In this document: one piece after another, positions 51,580-60,480 of the stretch | Numbering within the stretch: position 1 is the first letter of the stretch | Layout: each line of letters opens with the position of its first letter | From: Planctomycetales bacterium | GTDB taxonomy: Bacteria; Planctomycetota; Planctomycetia; Planctomycetales; Planctomycetaceae | DNA length: 64,000 nt | Assembly: GCA_028285345.1 (NCBI GenBank) | Contig: JANQPT010000014.1 | Location: 372,001 to 436,000, forward strand | Direction: 5' to 3' | The notes under the pieces: generated by a model | What the model saw: the letters and a program-made list of their open reading frames with translations, nothing else | What the model was told of the DNA's origin: nothing | The model's database searches: none | Made by a program: the position numbers and the translations under genes

Positions 51580-52305
51580 TCACGTTTCCGTGCCGCCCTC
51601 GCTTTTTTCTTTGAGCAGTCTGCAAAATTCCGTGTGCGTTTCCGACTCCAACCCCGGTTTCAACGACTCAATCGCAGCCGCCAAATCGCCCCGCAACAAG
51701 GCCGCCGTATCAAGCCATAAGCCTGGAAAGACCTCGCTCTTGATCAGTCCCGTTTCCTCCACCGGCAGCCGCTCATAGCGCCCCTCGCGGAGCACGAACC
51801 AGTCGAATTCTTTGTCGAGCACGCGCCAGACAAGATACTCTTTGACCCCATTGCGGCGATAGGCGTTGAGTTTGTCGTGTAAGTCGTAACTGGCGGAGCT
51901 CGCGGCGATCTCCGCGACGAATTCGGGCGGACCTGTGAGATAGCCGTCCTCATCAACTTGCGATTGACCACCGCATTGTGGGGAGAGATGAACATGGATG
52001 TCGGGCTGTGGTTCGTTATCTGCGTCCAGGCGGATCGATGTGTTATCTCCTCCCTCTGTTCCGGGCGTCGCCGCGACATAATTCCCGACCATTGTCACTA
52101 ACATCATGTGTGGGCTGCCATGTTGCCTGTAGCGAACTGCGGCTTGCACGTAAACGACTCCTTCTACGAGTTCGGCATTGATATTCGGCGTCGCCTCGTA
52201 GCGGCGCTCGAACTCGGCGCGGGTTAAGCGGTCGCCGCTGGCCAGCGGGGGCACCACGTCCGGTGGAGATGAAGGATTCGTGGAAGTTTCAACGATCGTG
52301 GCCAT
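51580..52305 (-). CDS. Uma2 family (DUF820) endonuclease-like protein, copy 1
   Basis: The start at 52305 gives MATIVETSTNPSS; the longer frame overlaps the next gene. The 241-residue product has the restriction-endonuclease-like core: AELVEGVVYVQAAV, NEPQPDIHVHLSP (PD residue), PPEFVAEIAASSASYDLHDK (the ExA/E-K region) and KEYLVWRVLDKEFDWF. Uma2/DUF820 proteins are highly expanded in planctomycetes and cyanobacteria and are thought to be PD-(D/E)XK nucleases of unknown role. A close paralogue lies directly upstream. Confidence 0.9.
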   Translation of the reverse strand: MATIVETSTNPSSPPDVVPPLASGDRLTRAEFERRYEATPNINAELVEGVVYVQAAVRYRQHGSPHMMLVTMVGNYVAATPGTEGGDNTSIRLDADNEPQPDIHVHLSPQCGGQSQVDEDGYLTGPPEFVAEIAASSASYDLHDKLNAYRRNGVKEYLVWRVLDKEFDWFVLREGRYERLPVEETGLIKSEVFPGLWLDTAALLRGDLAAAIESLKPGLESETHTEFCRLLKEKSEGGTET

Positions 52306-52316
52306 GACTCTTCCGA

Positions 52317-53024
52317 TCACTGCTCTTTCGCCAATGATTTTACAAATGCACCGTGTTTGGCGGACTTCAAACCCGGTTTCAACGACTCAATCGCAGCCGC
52401 CAAGTCGCCCCGCAGCATGGCCGCCGTATCGAGCCACAAGCCGGGAAAGACTTCGCTCTTAATCAAACCCGTTTCCTCCACCGGCAGCCGCTCATAACGT
52501 CCGTCGCGGAGCACGAACCAGTCGAGTTCTTGGTCGAGCACCCGCCACACCAAGTACTCCTTGACCCCATTGCGGCGATAGGCGTTGAGTTTGTCGTGCA
52601 GATCGTAACTGGCGGAACTGGCAGCGATCTCTGCGACAAACTCCGGTGGTCCTGAAATATAGCCGTCATCGTCAATACTGGACGTTCCCCCGCAAGCAGC
52701 ATCAATTCGCAACAGAATATCCGGCTGCGGTTCATTCTCTTCATCCAGCCGCAAAGTACTGGCGTCACCGACGTCGGTACCCGGTGTCGCGCTGATGTAT
52801 GCTCCAATCCATCCCATCAGCAACGCGTGTGGGCGACCATGGTGCGCGTGGCGTATCGCAGCTTGCACGTAAACAACCCCCTCTATCAATTCGGCTCGCA
52901 GGTTGCGCCCGGCGGCATACCGCCGCTCGAATTCCGCCCGCGAAAGGCGGTCACCGCTTTCAAGTGGCGGTACGGTAGGGGGTTGCAGGCTGCCGGTGTC
53001 TGAATGTGGGGCTGCGATCGCCAT
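52317..53024 (-). CDS. Uma2 family (DUF820) endonuclease-like protein, copy 2
   Basis: The 235-residue product is collinear with the neighbouring copy. Shared motifs are GDRLSRAEFERRYAAGRN, ELIEGVVYVQAAIRH, NEPQPDILLRID, FVAEIAASSASYDLHDKLNA and LVWRVLDQELDWF. The last 110 residues are nearly identical in both, while the first half has diverged more, which suggests gene conversion of the 3' part. The PD-(D/E)XK fold assignment is from family knowledge. Its stop lies 11 bases before the next gene's start, so the pair is probably co-transcribed. Confidence 0.9.
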   Translation of the reverse strand: MAIAAPHSDTGSLQPPTVPPLESGDRLSRAEFERRYAAGRNLRAELIEGVVYVQAAIRHAHHGRPHALLMGWIGAYISATPGTDVGDASTLRLDEENEPQPDILLRIDAACGGTSSIDDDGYISGPPEFVAEIAASSASYDLHDKLNAYRRNGVKEYLVWRVLDQELDWFVLRDGRYERLPVEETGLIKSEVFPGLWLDTAAMLRGDLAAAIESLKPGLKSAKHGAFVKSLAKEQ

Positions 53025-53101
53025 CAGAAATTCGACCGAAAACGAAGGAAAGCGTGCTGACTCTCCATTCTACGACGGCCCAAACTGAGCGGCAAGCTGA
53101 G

Positions 53102-54037
53102 TCAGCGGGAGAGGCCGACGCTCTGCGTTTCGCCCTGCAGTTCTGACTCGACGGCGAGGATTGGCTGCATCAGCGCGTCGATTTCAGCGCGGTCCTTGTC
53201 GGTCAATTGCCGCTGCGGCGGACGGGCGTGCCCGAAATCAGGGCCGATCAGGCTCATGGCATACTTGAGCATGCTCACGTTGTAACTGTCGCCCGCTCGT
53301 GCCCGAAAGTCTTCGATCGGCTGTATGATCGCTTGCAGCCGCATGCCCTCCTGCCATTGCCCGGCGGCGAACGCGGCATGGCAAGCCAGACTCAAATTCG
53401 GGCACAGATTACCCGCCCCGGTCGTGAACCCCGGTGAACCGGCCAACATATAGTACGGCGCGAACCGCTCAGCGGAACCGCAAATCCACTCGATGCGCCC
53501 TCCGTCCGCCTGGATCACTTTGCGGAATTCGTGCATCTCATTCGTTGCGTGCTTGATGCCCACAACATGTTCGTTGTCCGCCAACTCGAGCAACAGAGCG
53601 TCGCTGGGAATCGGGGACTTCTTATAGATCAGCACCGGACAGGCGGCCGCTTGAATCACGGTCAGATAGTAATCGCGCGCACCTTCGTTGCTCAGGTAGG
53701 GGTGCACGAACGGCATAAACATGATGCCGGTCGCCCCCGCCTCCATGGAGCGGCGGGCGATCTCGATCGAGTGTCCGACTTGCAGTCCCACGGGGGCAAA
53801 GATCTGCGCATCGGGACCGCTGTTTTCCCGAGTGATCCGCACCAAGGTCACGACTTCGTCCAGCGACAAGCTTTGAAACTCGCTGGTTCCCGCAGCAGGC
53901 ATGTAGATCCGAATTCCGGCGTCATACATGTTGCGGATATGACGCGCTTGCAGCTCTTCGTGGATGCGATCGTTCGCATCGAACGCCGTGAGGGGAACCA
54001 GATGTACGCCGCGGAGGTTGGCAGAATCAAAGGACAT
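53102..54037 (-). CDS. Dihydrodipicolinate synthase/N-acetylneuraminate lyase family enzyme
   Basis: The start at 54037 gives MSFDSANLRGVHLVPLTAFD. The 311-residue product has the DapA barrel signature: PAAGTSEFQSLSLDE (the GTTGE-like segment, here GTSEF), APVGLQVGHS, ACPVLIYKKSP (active-site Tyr) and EHVVGIKHAT (Schiff-base lysine). The family forms pyruvate-derived Schiff bases and cleaves or joins aldols. The GTTGE segment is altered, so this is likely an acid-sugar dehydratase or lyase rather than true DapA; that is inference. It is monocistronic. Confidence 0.92.
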   Translation of the reverse strand: MSFDSANLRGVHLVPLTAFDANDRIHEELQARHIRNMYDAGIRIYMPAAGTSEFQSLSLDEVVTLVRITRENSGPDAQIFAPVGLQVGHSIEIARRSMEAGATGIMFMPFVHPYLSNEGARDYYLTVIQAAACPVLIYKKSPIPSDALLLELADNEHVVGIKHATNEMHEFRKVIQADGGRIEWICGSAERFAPYYMLAGSPGFTTGAGNLCPNLSLACHAAFAAGQWQEGMRLQAIIQPIEDFRARAGDSYNVSMLKYAMSLIGPDFGHARPPQRQLTDKDRAEIDALMQPILAVESELQGETQSVGLSR

Positions 54038-54304
54038 TGGATACACCCGTCAAGTCATCATTTGCGGTCGTCGAACTTCTACTTTCTGGGTTGTATTCCG
54101 CGCCGCGCGTGAGGTCAAGCGACGACCCCCAACCTGGGATAACTACTGAAAAACCAAAAAATTCTCAGCCGAATTGGATTGAGATTGGGATTCGCGTTAG
54201 GATGAGGCCCTACGTTCACATCGTTTGGCGGTCTAAGCCGACATGAAGCGCCCGGAATCGGTGGTGGGCCAATTCGTTTCCCTTCCACCCCAGCGGAATG
54301 CAAC

Positions 54305-54877
54305 ATGGACATCGACACCATTACATCGAATCTTGCTCACGCACTTGTACAACGGAATCTAAGGGTTGTGTTTGCCGAGAGTTGCACGGCGGGTCTGGTC
54401 GCCGCGACGCTTGCCCGCGTCCCGGGAATTTCCGAATACTTGTGCGGTTCAGCGGTCGTCTATCGCGATCAGACAAAACTGGAATGGCTCGGTGTTTCCG
54501 AAGCGGATTTGGAAACGGACACCGCCGTCAGTGAGGCCATTACACGGCAAATGGCGATCGGCGCGATCAAGAAAACCTCCGAAGCCGACTATGCCGTCTC
54601 AATCACCGGACATTTGGGACCCGATGCGCCGGCCGATATGGACGGTGTGATCTTTATCGGTCTGGCCCATCGTTCGGGCGGAGGTGTGCCCGTTAATAGC
54701 GTCCAGCGACTGCAATTGACCACTCAGGCCCGCCATGAGCGCCAAATGGAAGCGGTCGGATTGCTGATGCAGCTGTTGTTGGATCGAGTGACTTCCAATC
54801 CCGTATCCGCCCCCGCTCCGGCAATGGTCTCCGGAGAACCGTCTAACGGCAGCATCGACGAAATCACCATCGTTTAG
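54305..54877 (+). CDS. pncC: CinA C-terminal domain protein (nicotinamide-nucleotide amidase, PncC type)
   Basis: The 190-residue product is a stand-alone CinA C-terminal domain with VFAESCTAGLVAATLARVPG (catalytic Ser and Thr region), GSAVVYRDQTKLEWLGV, and SITGHLGPDAPADMDGVIFI. The family deamidates nicotinamide mononucleotide in NAD salvage. The last 30 residues are a low-complexity tail. ATG and ribosome site are weak, with no clear AGG upstream. It is divergent from the DapA-family gene. Confidence 0.9.
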   Translation: MDIDTITSNLAHALVQRNLRVVFAESCTAGLVAATLARVPGISEYLCGSAVVYRDQTKLEWLGVSEADLETDTAVSEAITRQMAIGAIKKTSEADYAVSITGHLGPDAPADMDGVIFIGLAHRSGGGVPVNSVQRLQLTTQARHERQMEAVGLLMQLLLDRVTSNPVSAPAPAMVSGEPSNGSIDEITIV

Positions 54878-54961
54878 ACCGGAGCCCTGGAGGCAGGACG
54901 TCCTGGAATCGTACGCCGTCTGGTTCAGTACCCCCAGTTGATCAGAAGTGAGGATTACAGC

Positions 54962-56083
54962 ATGACCCCGATTCGGATCTCCTGCGTCCTGTTCTGCGTA
55001 CTGACCATCGGCGTCCTACCGGATCCGGCTGCCGCTCAGTCGGAGCATCAGTACAAATTCCAAGACATCTTGGTACCCGCGGCATCGAGTGACGAGCCGG
55101 TCGCCGCGAAGTTCTCCGCCGCCAACGCCGGCCGTTACCTCAAGCAGAGTGCGAACGCGTGGATCGGATCGCGGAAGTGCATCGCCTGTCACACAACCGG
55201 CGTCCATCTGGTGACTCGCCCGGCGCTCTCGCCGACGTTGGGAGCGCCGCCCGAGGATTTGCGAAAGTTCGCACTGCAGCGCCTGGAGGTCCTAAAAGCG
55301 ATGCCGCGTGAAAAGCTGTTGCGCGGCGTGACGCCTGTCAAAGTTGTCTATGCCGCAGCTGGACTGGCGGAGTGGGATGCGCAGGTCTCCGGTGAACTGT
55401 CGCCGGAGACCGAGGACGCGTTTTCGTTCATGTTCGATATCCAAATGGAAAACGGCACCTGGGGAAACACCGAGTGCTGGCCGCCGTATGAATCGGACAC
55501 CTATCACGTCGCAAACGTCGCGGCTTTGGCTTTGGCGACGGCACCCGGCTACCTGAAAAACCTCACCGACGATAAGGCCAAAGCGGGTGTGGCCCGGCTG
55601 CAGGAATTCCTCCGCCGTGAATCGCCGCCGCACGACTACGGGCGGACGTTGCTGCTGTGGACCGCCGCCCGAATGCCTGATTTGCTGGACGAATCCCGCA
55701 AAGCGGAATTGGTCAAGATGTTGCTCTCACACCAGCGCGACGACGGCGGCTGGTCGATCCGCACGTTTGCCGCCCCAGAAAAATGGGGCAGCGGCAATCG
55801 GGCCGAGAAACTACGCGGCGAACCGGAATTCGCCGATCCGCCCAGCGACGGGCATCAAACCGGGCTGGCGATCATCGTGCTCCGCGAAGCGGGACTGCCG
55901 GCCAACGATGCGCGGATCCAAAAAGGTGTCAAGTGGCTGCTGGCCAACCAGCGTGAATCGGGCCGCTGGTGGACCCGCTCGCTCAACACGGACAAGTGGC
56001 ATTTCATCACCTTCAGCGGGACGGCCTATCCGCTGCTGGCGCTGCAGATGTGCGACTCGCTGCCGAAAGTCGCGGCGAAGTAG
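54962..56083 (+). CDS. Exported squalene-cyclase-like repeat protein with CxxCH motif
   Basis: The ATG at 54962 follows GAGGATTACAGC. The 373-residue product has a signal peptide (ISCVLFCVLTIGVLPDPAAA) and then RKCIACHTTG, a CxxCH haem-attachment motif. Residues about 150-370 form prenyltransferase/squalene-cyclase-type repeats: DIQMENGTWGNTEC, LSHQRDDGGWSIRTF and WLLANQRESGRWWTRS. The DxDD catalytic aspartates of triterpene cyclases are not seen, so it is probably a binding or scaffold protein. Cyclase-like repeats also occur in alpha-2-macroglobulin-type proteins. Exported by inference. Confidence 0.8.
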   Translation: MTPIRISCVLFCVLTIGVLPDPAAAQSEHQYKFQDILVPAASSDEPVAAKFSAANAGRYLKQSANAWIGSRKCIACHTTGVHLVTRPALSPTLGAPPEDLRKFALQRLEVLKAMPREKLLRGVTPVKVVYAAAGLAEWDAQVSGELSPETEDAFSFMFDIQMENGTWGNTECWPPYESDTYHVANVAALALATAPGYLKNLTDDKAKAGVARLQEFLRRESPPHDYGRTLLLWTAARMPDLLDESRKAELVKMLLSHQRDDGGWSIRTFAAPEKWGSGNRAEKLRGEPEFADPPSDGHQTGLAIIVLREAGLPANDARIQKGVKWLLANQRESGRWWTRSLNTDKWHFITFSGTAYPLLALQMCDSLPKVAAK

Positions 56084-56146
56084 AGTCACGCGCTACAAAC
56101 ACGTGCGCCGGAACACAAGTCCGCATTACCGCTCACGCGCGACTCG

Positions 56147-56842
56147 TCATACATCGTATTCTGTTTTGACTCGATGGTAGTGTCCGGCCATTGGATGTTC
56201 GTTGCCAATGTAGCCGTCGAATGAATCGGATGACAGCCGAGGAGCATTGAGCCGACAGACGCTGACAAATGACGGATTGACTCCCGCAGCCTTGTACGCC
56301 CGGAGTTTGTGGTGGCCGTCGAGCACGAATTCACACCAGCCGTCTTTCACAGTTCCCGTCAGTGCGACTGGCCGTTGGCCACTCTCGATCGCGTGCAGAT
56401 ACTTGTGGACTTGCTCTTGATTCAAACCGTCGGTTGGCTGAGTGAATACCAGCAACCATCCATAGGGGTAAACGTGATCGTATTCTTTCGCGGTCGACCA
56501 ATTGGTCGAGAATTCGGCATAGTCCCATTCGGGACAATCCTCGTGGTACGTTAGGCGATATCTGCCCGGAACGAACAACTGCAGAAAGTAATCGATTTGT
56601 GGTCGGAGCGCGACATCGGAACGGAGAGCGTCATCCAGCAAGTGCCGGAGGGATCCCAGGTTTTCTTCGTAATTGGTCGCACCAGCCCGCGCCATGTACT
56701 GCGCAACGCTGCCCTCGCAGTCGGACCAATTGAGTGCGATCGGTTTCCCTTGGACAAGTAGCGCAGAGTCGAACTCGCCGCCGCGGATGTCGATCACCGC
56801 GTGGGTATCCGTGAGAACAACGATTTCGCCTTCGCTTTCCAT
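56147..56842 (-). CDS. ParB/Srx-like hypothetical protein (231 aa)
   Basis: The product contains FVLDGHHKLRAYKAAGV, the DGHHR-type motif of the ParB/sulfiredoxin fold. It is preceded by YPYGWLLVFTQPTDGLNQEQVHKYLHAIESG. An N-terminal helical part contains WSDCEGSVAQYMARAG. No helix-turn-helix or signal peptide is visible. In ParB/Srx proteins this motif binds CTP, ATP or a phosphoryl group. It may therefore be a nucleotide-binding protein of unknown role; it is not a partition ParB, which is longer and sits by parA. Convergent with the preceding exported gene. Confidence 0.75.
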   Translation of the reverse strand: MESEGEIVVLTDTHAVIDIRGGEFDSALLVQGKPIALNWSDCEGSVAQYMARAGATNYEENLGSLRHLLDDALRSDVALRPQIDYFLQLFVPGRYRLTYHEDCPEWDYAEFSTNWSTAKEYDHVYPYGWLLVFTQPTDGLNQEQVHKYLHAIESGQRPVALTGTVKDGWCEFVLDGHHKLRAYKAAGVNPSFVSVCRLNAPRLSSDSFDGYIGNEHPMAGHYHRVKTEYDV

Positions 56843-56906
56843 TGTTCGAAACTTGAACTGATGGCTGCTTGCCAGGCCCTTTCGGAGACGAGGTCGTCAC
56901 CTGGTA

Positions 56907-58298
56907 TCAATGATGAAACTGCGACCCCGACGTCTTCGACACGTGCGTAGGGTGCGCGTTGAAGAATTCCACGGCCCGTTTGAGGTCCTCCAGCAGCATA
57001 TTCGCCATGTCGCCGGTGAAGCCTTCCTTGCAGACGGCGCGGAGCACCGCTAGATCGTCGCGATTCTTAGGGAAAGTATAGGCCGGCAACAGCCAGCCTC
57101 GCTCGCGGAGTTTATCGGAGACGTCGAATACGGTGAAGTTCTCCCCCTCTTTGACCGCGAACGCGAACACCGGAATGTCGCTGCCGTCGGAGATTAATTT
57201 AAACGGTCCGATCTCCGCGATCCCGCCCGATAGGTGCAGCGCCACTTTCTGCGAGTTTTGATGAATCTGCCGATACCCGGTCTTGCCCAAGCGAAGGAAG
57301 TTGTAGTATTGCGCCACGACTTGGTTGCCCGGCCGCGAAAAATTGAGCGCGAAATTCGGCAGGTCGCCGCCCAAGTAATTGCAATGAAAGATCAAGTCTT
57401 CAGGCAGCTCCGCCTTGTCGCGCCAGATGATCCAGCCCACGCCAGGATAGACCAATCCGAACTTGTGGCCGGAGGTGTTAATCGATTTTACCAGCGGCAG
57501 CCGGAAGTCCCATTCAATCTCCGGCTGCAAAAAGGGGGCAACAAACCCGCCGCTGGCGCCGTCGACGTGGATCGGCACCTCCCAGCCGGTCTCGGCGTTC
57601 AGTTTTTCCAGCGCGTCATTGACCTCTTTGACGTTTTCATAACGGCCGTCGAACGTGCTGCCCATGATGACCACTACGCCGATCGTGTTTTCGTCGACCA
57701 GCTTGAGTGCCTCGTCCGCATTCAGGCAGTAGCGGTCTCCCTCCATCGGGACAAAGCGGGGTTCGATCTCCCAATACCGGCAGAACTTCTCCCAGCAGAC
57801 CTGCACGTTGATGCCCATCACCATGTTCGGCCGGTCGTGCGGTTTGCCTTGAGCCTTGCGGCGTTCACGCCACTTCCATTTCAGCGCCATGCCACCCAGC
57901 ATCGACGCTTCGCTGGATCCGATCGTCGAGCAGCCGGTCGCGGCGGACTCTTCGGGCGCGTTCCACAGCCGGGCGAGCATGTTCACGCAGCGCAGCTCGA
58001 TTTGAGCGGTCTGCGGATACTCGTCCTTGTCGATCATGTTCTTGTCGAACGTCTCCGACATCAGCCGCGCCGCTTGCGGTTCCATCCAGGTGGTGACGAA
58101 CGTCGCCAGATTGAGCCGCGAATTGCCGTCGAGCATCAGTTCGTCGTGGATCAAATCGTAGACCGTCTGCGGAGGGAGTTCGCCATCGGGCATTTCATAT
58201 TTAGGAACCGGCTCCACGACCGATCGCCCGCCATAGGCCGGGGTGATCAGGCTGTCCTCCGGGGGTAACTCGCGCAGATCGAGTTTCTTATGGACCAT
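56907..58298 (-). CDS. gadB: Glutamate decarboxylase (PLP dependent)
   Basis: The 463-residue product matches GadB in length and motifs: LDGNSRLNLATFVTTWMEPQA (start region), GCSTIGSSEASMLGGMALK (PLP phosphate loop), PIHVDGASGGFVAPF (pyridine Asp and Ala) and SINTSGHKFGLVYPG with the Schiff-base Lys. It converts glutamate to GABA and consumes a proton, the basis of acid resistance. The partner antiporter GadC is not in the window. The gene is divergent from a TMEM175-like channel at 58538, which may share the 239-base promoter region. Confidence 0.96.
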   Translation of the reverse strand: MVHKKLDLRELPPEDSLITPAYGGRSVVEPVPKYEMPDGELPPQTVYDLIHDELMLDGNSRLNLATFVTTWMEPQAARLMSETFDKNMIDKDEYPQTAQIELRCVNMLARLWNAPEESAATGCSTIGSSEASMLGGMALKWKWRERRKAQGKPHDRPNMVMGINVQVCWEKFCRYWEIEPRFVPMEGDRYCLNADEALKLVDENTIGVVVIMGSTFDGRYENVKEVNDALEKLNAETGWEVPIHVDGASGGFVAPFLQPEIEWDFRLPLVKSINTSGHKFGLVYPGVGWIIWRDKAELPEDLIFHCNYLGGDLPNFALNFSRPGNQVVAQYYNFLRLGKTGYRQIHQNSQKVALHLSGGIAEIGPFKLISDGSDIPVFAFAVKEGENFTVFDVSDKLRERGWLLPAYTFPKNRDDLAVLRAVCKEGFTGDMANMLLEDLKRAVEFFNAHPTHVSKTSGSQFHH

Positions 58299-58537
58299 TT
58301 CGATGTCCTTTGTATTTGGCGATTTCTAAAGCAGGGCGACGCCAGGGGGGCATCGCTTTGTGGAGGTCATTGTGAAGTACTCGTCACCGTGGAACAACCG
58401 AGCGCTGCGAGCAAAATCTCTGTTCCCGCAAAGCATGATTGACGCTCAGTGCGAATTGCCACCACAATACGCGCAAAAAAAGAAGTGATCCATTTTTGTG
58501 GTTGCACTGCATGCATCGCAGCCAAGGATGAGACACG

Positions 58538-59143
58538 ATGAACGACAAATCTGATTGGACCGCGAACCCCCAGCGGCTGAATTCGCTCACCGATGGTATC
58601 TATGCCATCGTGATTACCTTGCTCGTGCTTGATCTCAAACCTCCCACATCGGCGGACCTTTCCAACGTTGCGCTGCAAGAACATATTTTGGGGCAGTTTC
58701 CCAGCTTTCTGACCTATATCGCGAGCTTTGCGGTAATCGCCCAAATCTGGCAGAGGCATCATCGGTTGTTTAGCCATCAATTGCGGTGCGATCTGCCGAT
58801 GGTGGCGCTGAATTTCGTGCACATTTTTTTGGTGACAATGATTCCATACACCTCGTCGCTGGTCGGTCATTTCGAGACGGACCGCTTTGCCGTGATTCTG
58901 TTCAGCATCGATTTGGCCGCAAGCGGCGGTGCGCTCACATTAATTGCTGTCCGCATGCGCAATAAACCCGAATTGCGCGAGTCGGAAAAACCGGTGGCGC
59001 TGCTCAACGACCATTGGCTGGTCCGCTCCTTTTACGGAATCATGGGCGTGCTTTCGATTTCAGCATCGTATTTTAACCTGCATCTGGCGCTGACGGTCTG
59101 GATTGTCGGTGCGCTGTTGATGCTGTACTTCAGCCGGCAGTAA
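58538..59143 (+). CDS. TMEM175-like (DUF1211) potassium/proton channel protein
   Basis: The 201-residue product begins with polar residues then RLNSLTDGIYAIVITLLVLDL, a form of the TMEM175 filter helix RxxxFSDxxxAIxxTLLVL, here with LTD. Further spans follow: YIASFAVIAQIWQRHHRLF, VHIFLVTMIPYTSSLV, and three more with SASYFNLHLALTVW. Bacterial TMEM175 proteins assemble as tetrameric K+ channels, and the human homologue also conducts protons. It is divergent from glutamate decarboxylase, which suggests shared use in pH or turgor stress. Confidence 0.88.
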   Translation: MNDKSDWTANPQRLNSLTDGIYAIVITLLVLDLKPPTSADLSNVALQEHILGQFPSFLTYIASFAVIAQIWQRHHRLFSHQLRCDLPMVALNFVHIFLVTMIPYTSSLVGHFETDRFAVILFSIDLAASGGALTLIAVRMRNKPELRESEKPVALLNDHWLVRSFYGIMGVLSISASYFNLHLALTVWIVGALLMLYFSRQ

Positions 59144-59147
59144 GCCG

Positions 59148-59447
59148 CTATTCGTCCAGCAGAGCCGTCAGCCGCTTCTGCAACTCTTCCATTGTTGTGC
59201 CGCGTATCAGAAAAACCTTGAGCGGCGAAGTTTGACCGCCGACCAGTTCGATCTGCGATTTCTTGATTCCAAGGGCGGCGGCCAAAACCTTGACCAGTGC
59301 GGCGTTGGCTTTGCCCTTCTCGGCAGCCTGCGTGACCGCGACTTTGAGCCGACCATCATGCACGCCTGTGACGGCGTTCTTCCGCGCGCCCGGTTGCGCC
59401 CTCACGGGGAGGAGAGTGCCGTGGTCGGTCGGTTGCAGGTTGATCAT
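59148..59447 (-). CDS. DUF167 (YggU-type) protein
   Basis: The 99-residue product matches the DUF167 signature VRAQPGARKNAVTGVHDGRL, LKVAVTQAAEKGKANAALVKVLA and IELVGGQTSPLKVFLIRG. These small conserved proteins of unknown function occur widely in bacteria. It is convergent with the channel gene, only four bases apart. Confidence 0.93.
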   Translation of the reverse strand: MINLQPTDHGTLLPVRAQPGARKNAVTGVHDGRLKVAVTQAAEKGKANAALVKVLAAALGIKKSQIELVGGQTSPLKVFLIRGTTMEELQKRLTALLDE

Positions 59448-59701
59448 CAGGGCATCGTAGCGGGTGAGCCACGAATCTCACAAATCGACTCGAATCATCG
59501 GCCGGTATTCGTGACATTCGCGGCATAACCCAAGCCGACCGCTTGCGGTCGCGAGCGACGTGACTTGTTGACAGGTCGTCTGACGAGATTCAGCGCAGGG
59601 GCGCAGCCGAATACAGGCGTTGGTACCATGGAATACTGAAGACGGCACAGCGGCGTACAATGACTCTCCGTGCGTAACAATTATTGTCAGTGTCATCGAC
59701 T

Positions 59702-60271
59702 ATGGATGATTCAGCGAACAACACCGCTGTTAATCTACCCAATCCTCACCGGAAGCGCTGGTACGAATTGACTGCCACCGAATGGGCGGTCGTTGCCATT
59801 ACTTTTTTGATTTTGATGGTGTTGCTTCACGACATACCAGCTTGGTATCGCCACAGGCACACGTGCGTCGTTTGCCGGCTGGAGCGGACGGATGTCACAT
59901 CGCCGTTCGGCGGAAAGAGCAGCGTCTTTCGCGAGACGGCTTGCTCTGACTGGTATGCGGCAAACGTGGAACCGAATCACGAGCACGTTTGGTCGGGGCA
60001 TTCAGCGATGGTGATTCTCAACGCGTACGACCAAGCCGTCGGAGCGGCCGACAATGTAGAACGCCCCGGCCGCGCTGTTTGGAGACTGACTCCGGAGGAG
60101 CAAGTTGAGATTTATCGGCACTTTCCCGACCCGCTCAAAGCCAAAGACGTCTTTGTTTCGCTGACCTCGCCACAAGTGATGCAGGATCGGCGTGATTTGA
60201 GCATTGCCGATTCGTTGGGTGAATGGATCGACTCGGATTTTCCCGGGGAATGGGAACCGCCTGCCGAATGA
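59702..60271 (+). CDS. Single-span membrane protein with CxxC motif (189 aa)
   Basis: The ATG at 59702 gives MDDSANNTAVNLPNPHRKRW. One membrane span (EWAVVAITFLILMVLLHDI) is followed by TCVVCRLERTD, a CxxC, and a soluble domain with HEHVWSGHSA, LTPEEQVEIYRHF and LGEWIDSDFPGEW. A TTG at 59684 is an alternative start. The CxxC and the HxHxW-like histidine cluster could bind metal, but no family is known. Convergent with the DUF167 gene upstream region, monocistronic. Confidence 0.75.
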   Translation: MDDSANNTAVNLPNPHRKRWYELTATEWAVVAITFLILMVLLHDIPAWYRHRHTCVVCRLERTDVTSPFGGKSSVFRETACSDWYAANVEPNHEHVWSGHSAMVILNAYDQAVGAADNVERPGRAVWRLTPEEQVEIYRHFPDPLKAKDVFVSLTSPQVMQDRRDLSIADSLGEWIDSDFPGEWEPPAE

Positions 60272-60328
60272 GCCCACATTGTGGCCGGAACCGTTGCGGA
60301 AATACTTCCCATAACCTGCCCGCGACAT

Positions 60329-60357
60329 TTCACACAACCCCCACCGCACCTTATAAT
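60329..60357 (+). promoter_or_regulatory. Sigma-70-type promoter
   Basis: TTCACA (60329-60334) and TATAAT (60352-60357) are 17 bases apart, matching consensus at 5 and 6 of 6 positions. They lie 124 bases before the PSC1/DUF1549/DUF1553 gene start. Confidence 0.6.
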
Positions 60358-60480
60358 AAAACCGGCGGCAATCGGGCCGTCGCTCGCCCAACATCCCTCC
60401 TTGCTGACATTCCAGGTTTTCATCCCAGCATGCCAGTCGTCATGCCGTTTCATCGAGTCAACGCAGTCACGGAATCGGCC

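Noticed and set aside
57234-58268. 344-residue plus-strand open frame
   Set aside because: It is antisense to glutamate decarboxylase and has no domains.
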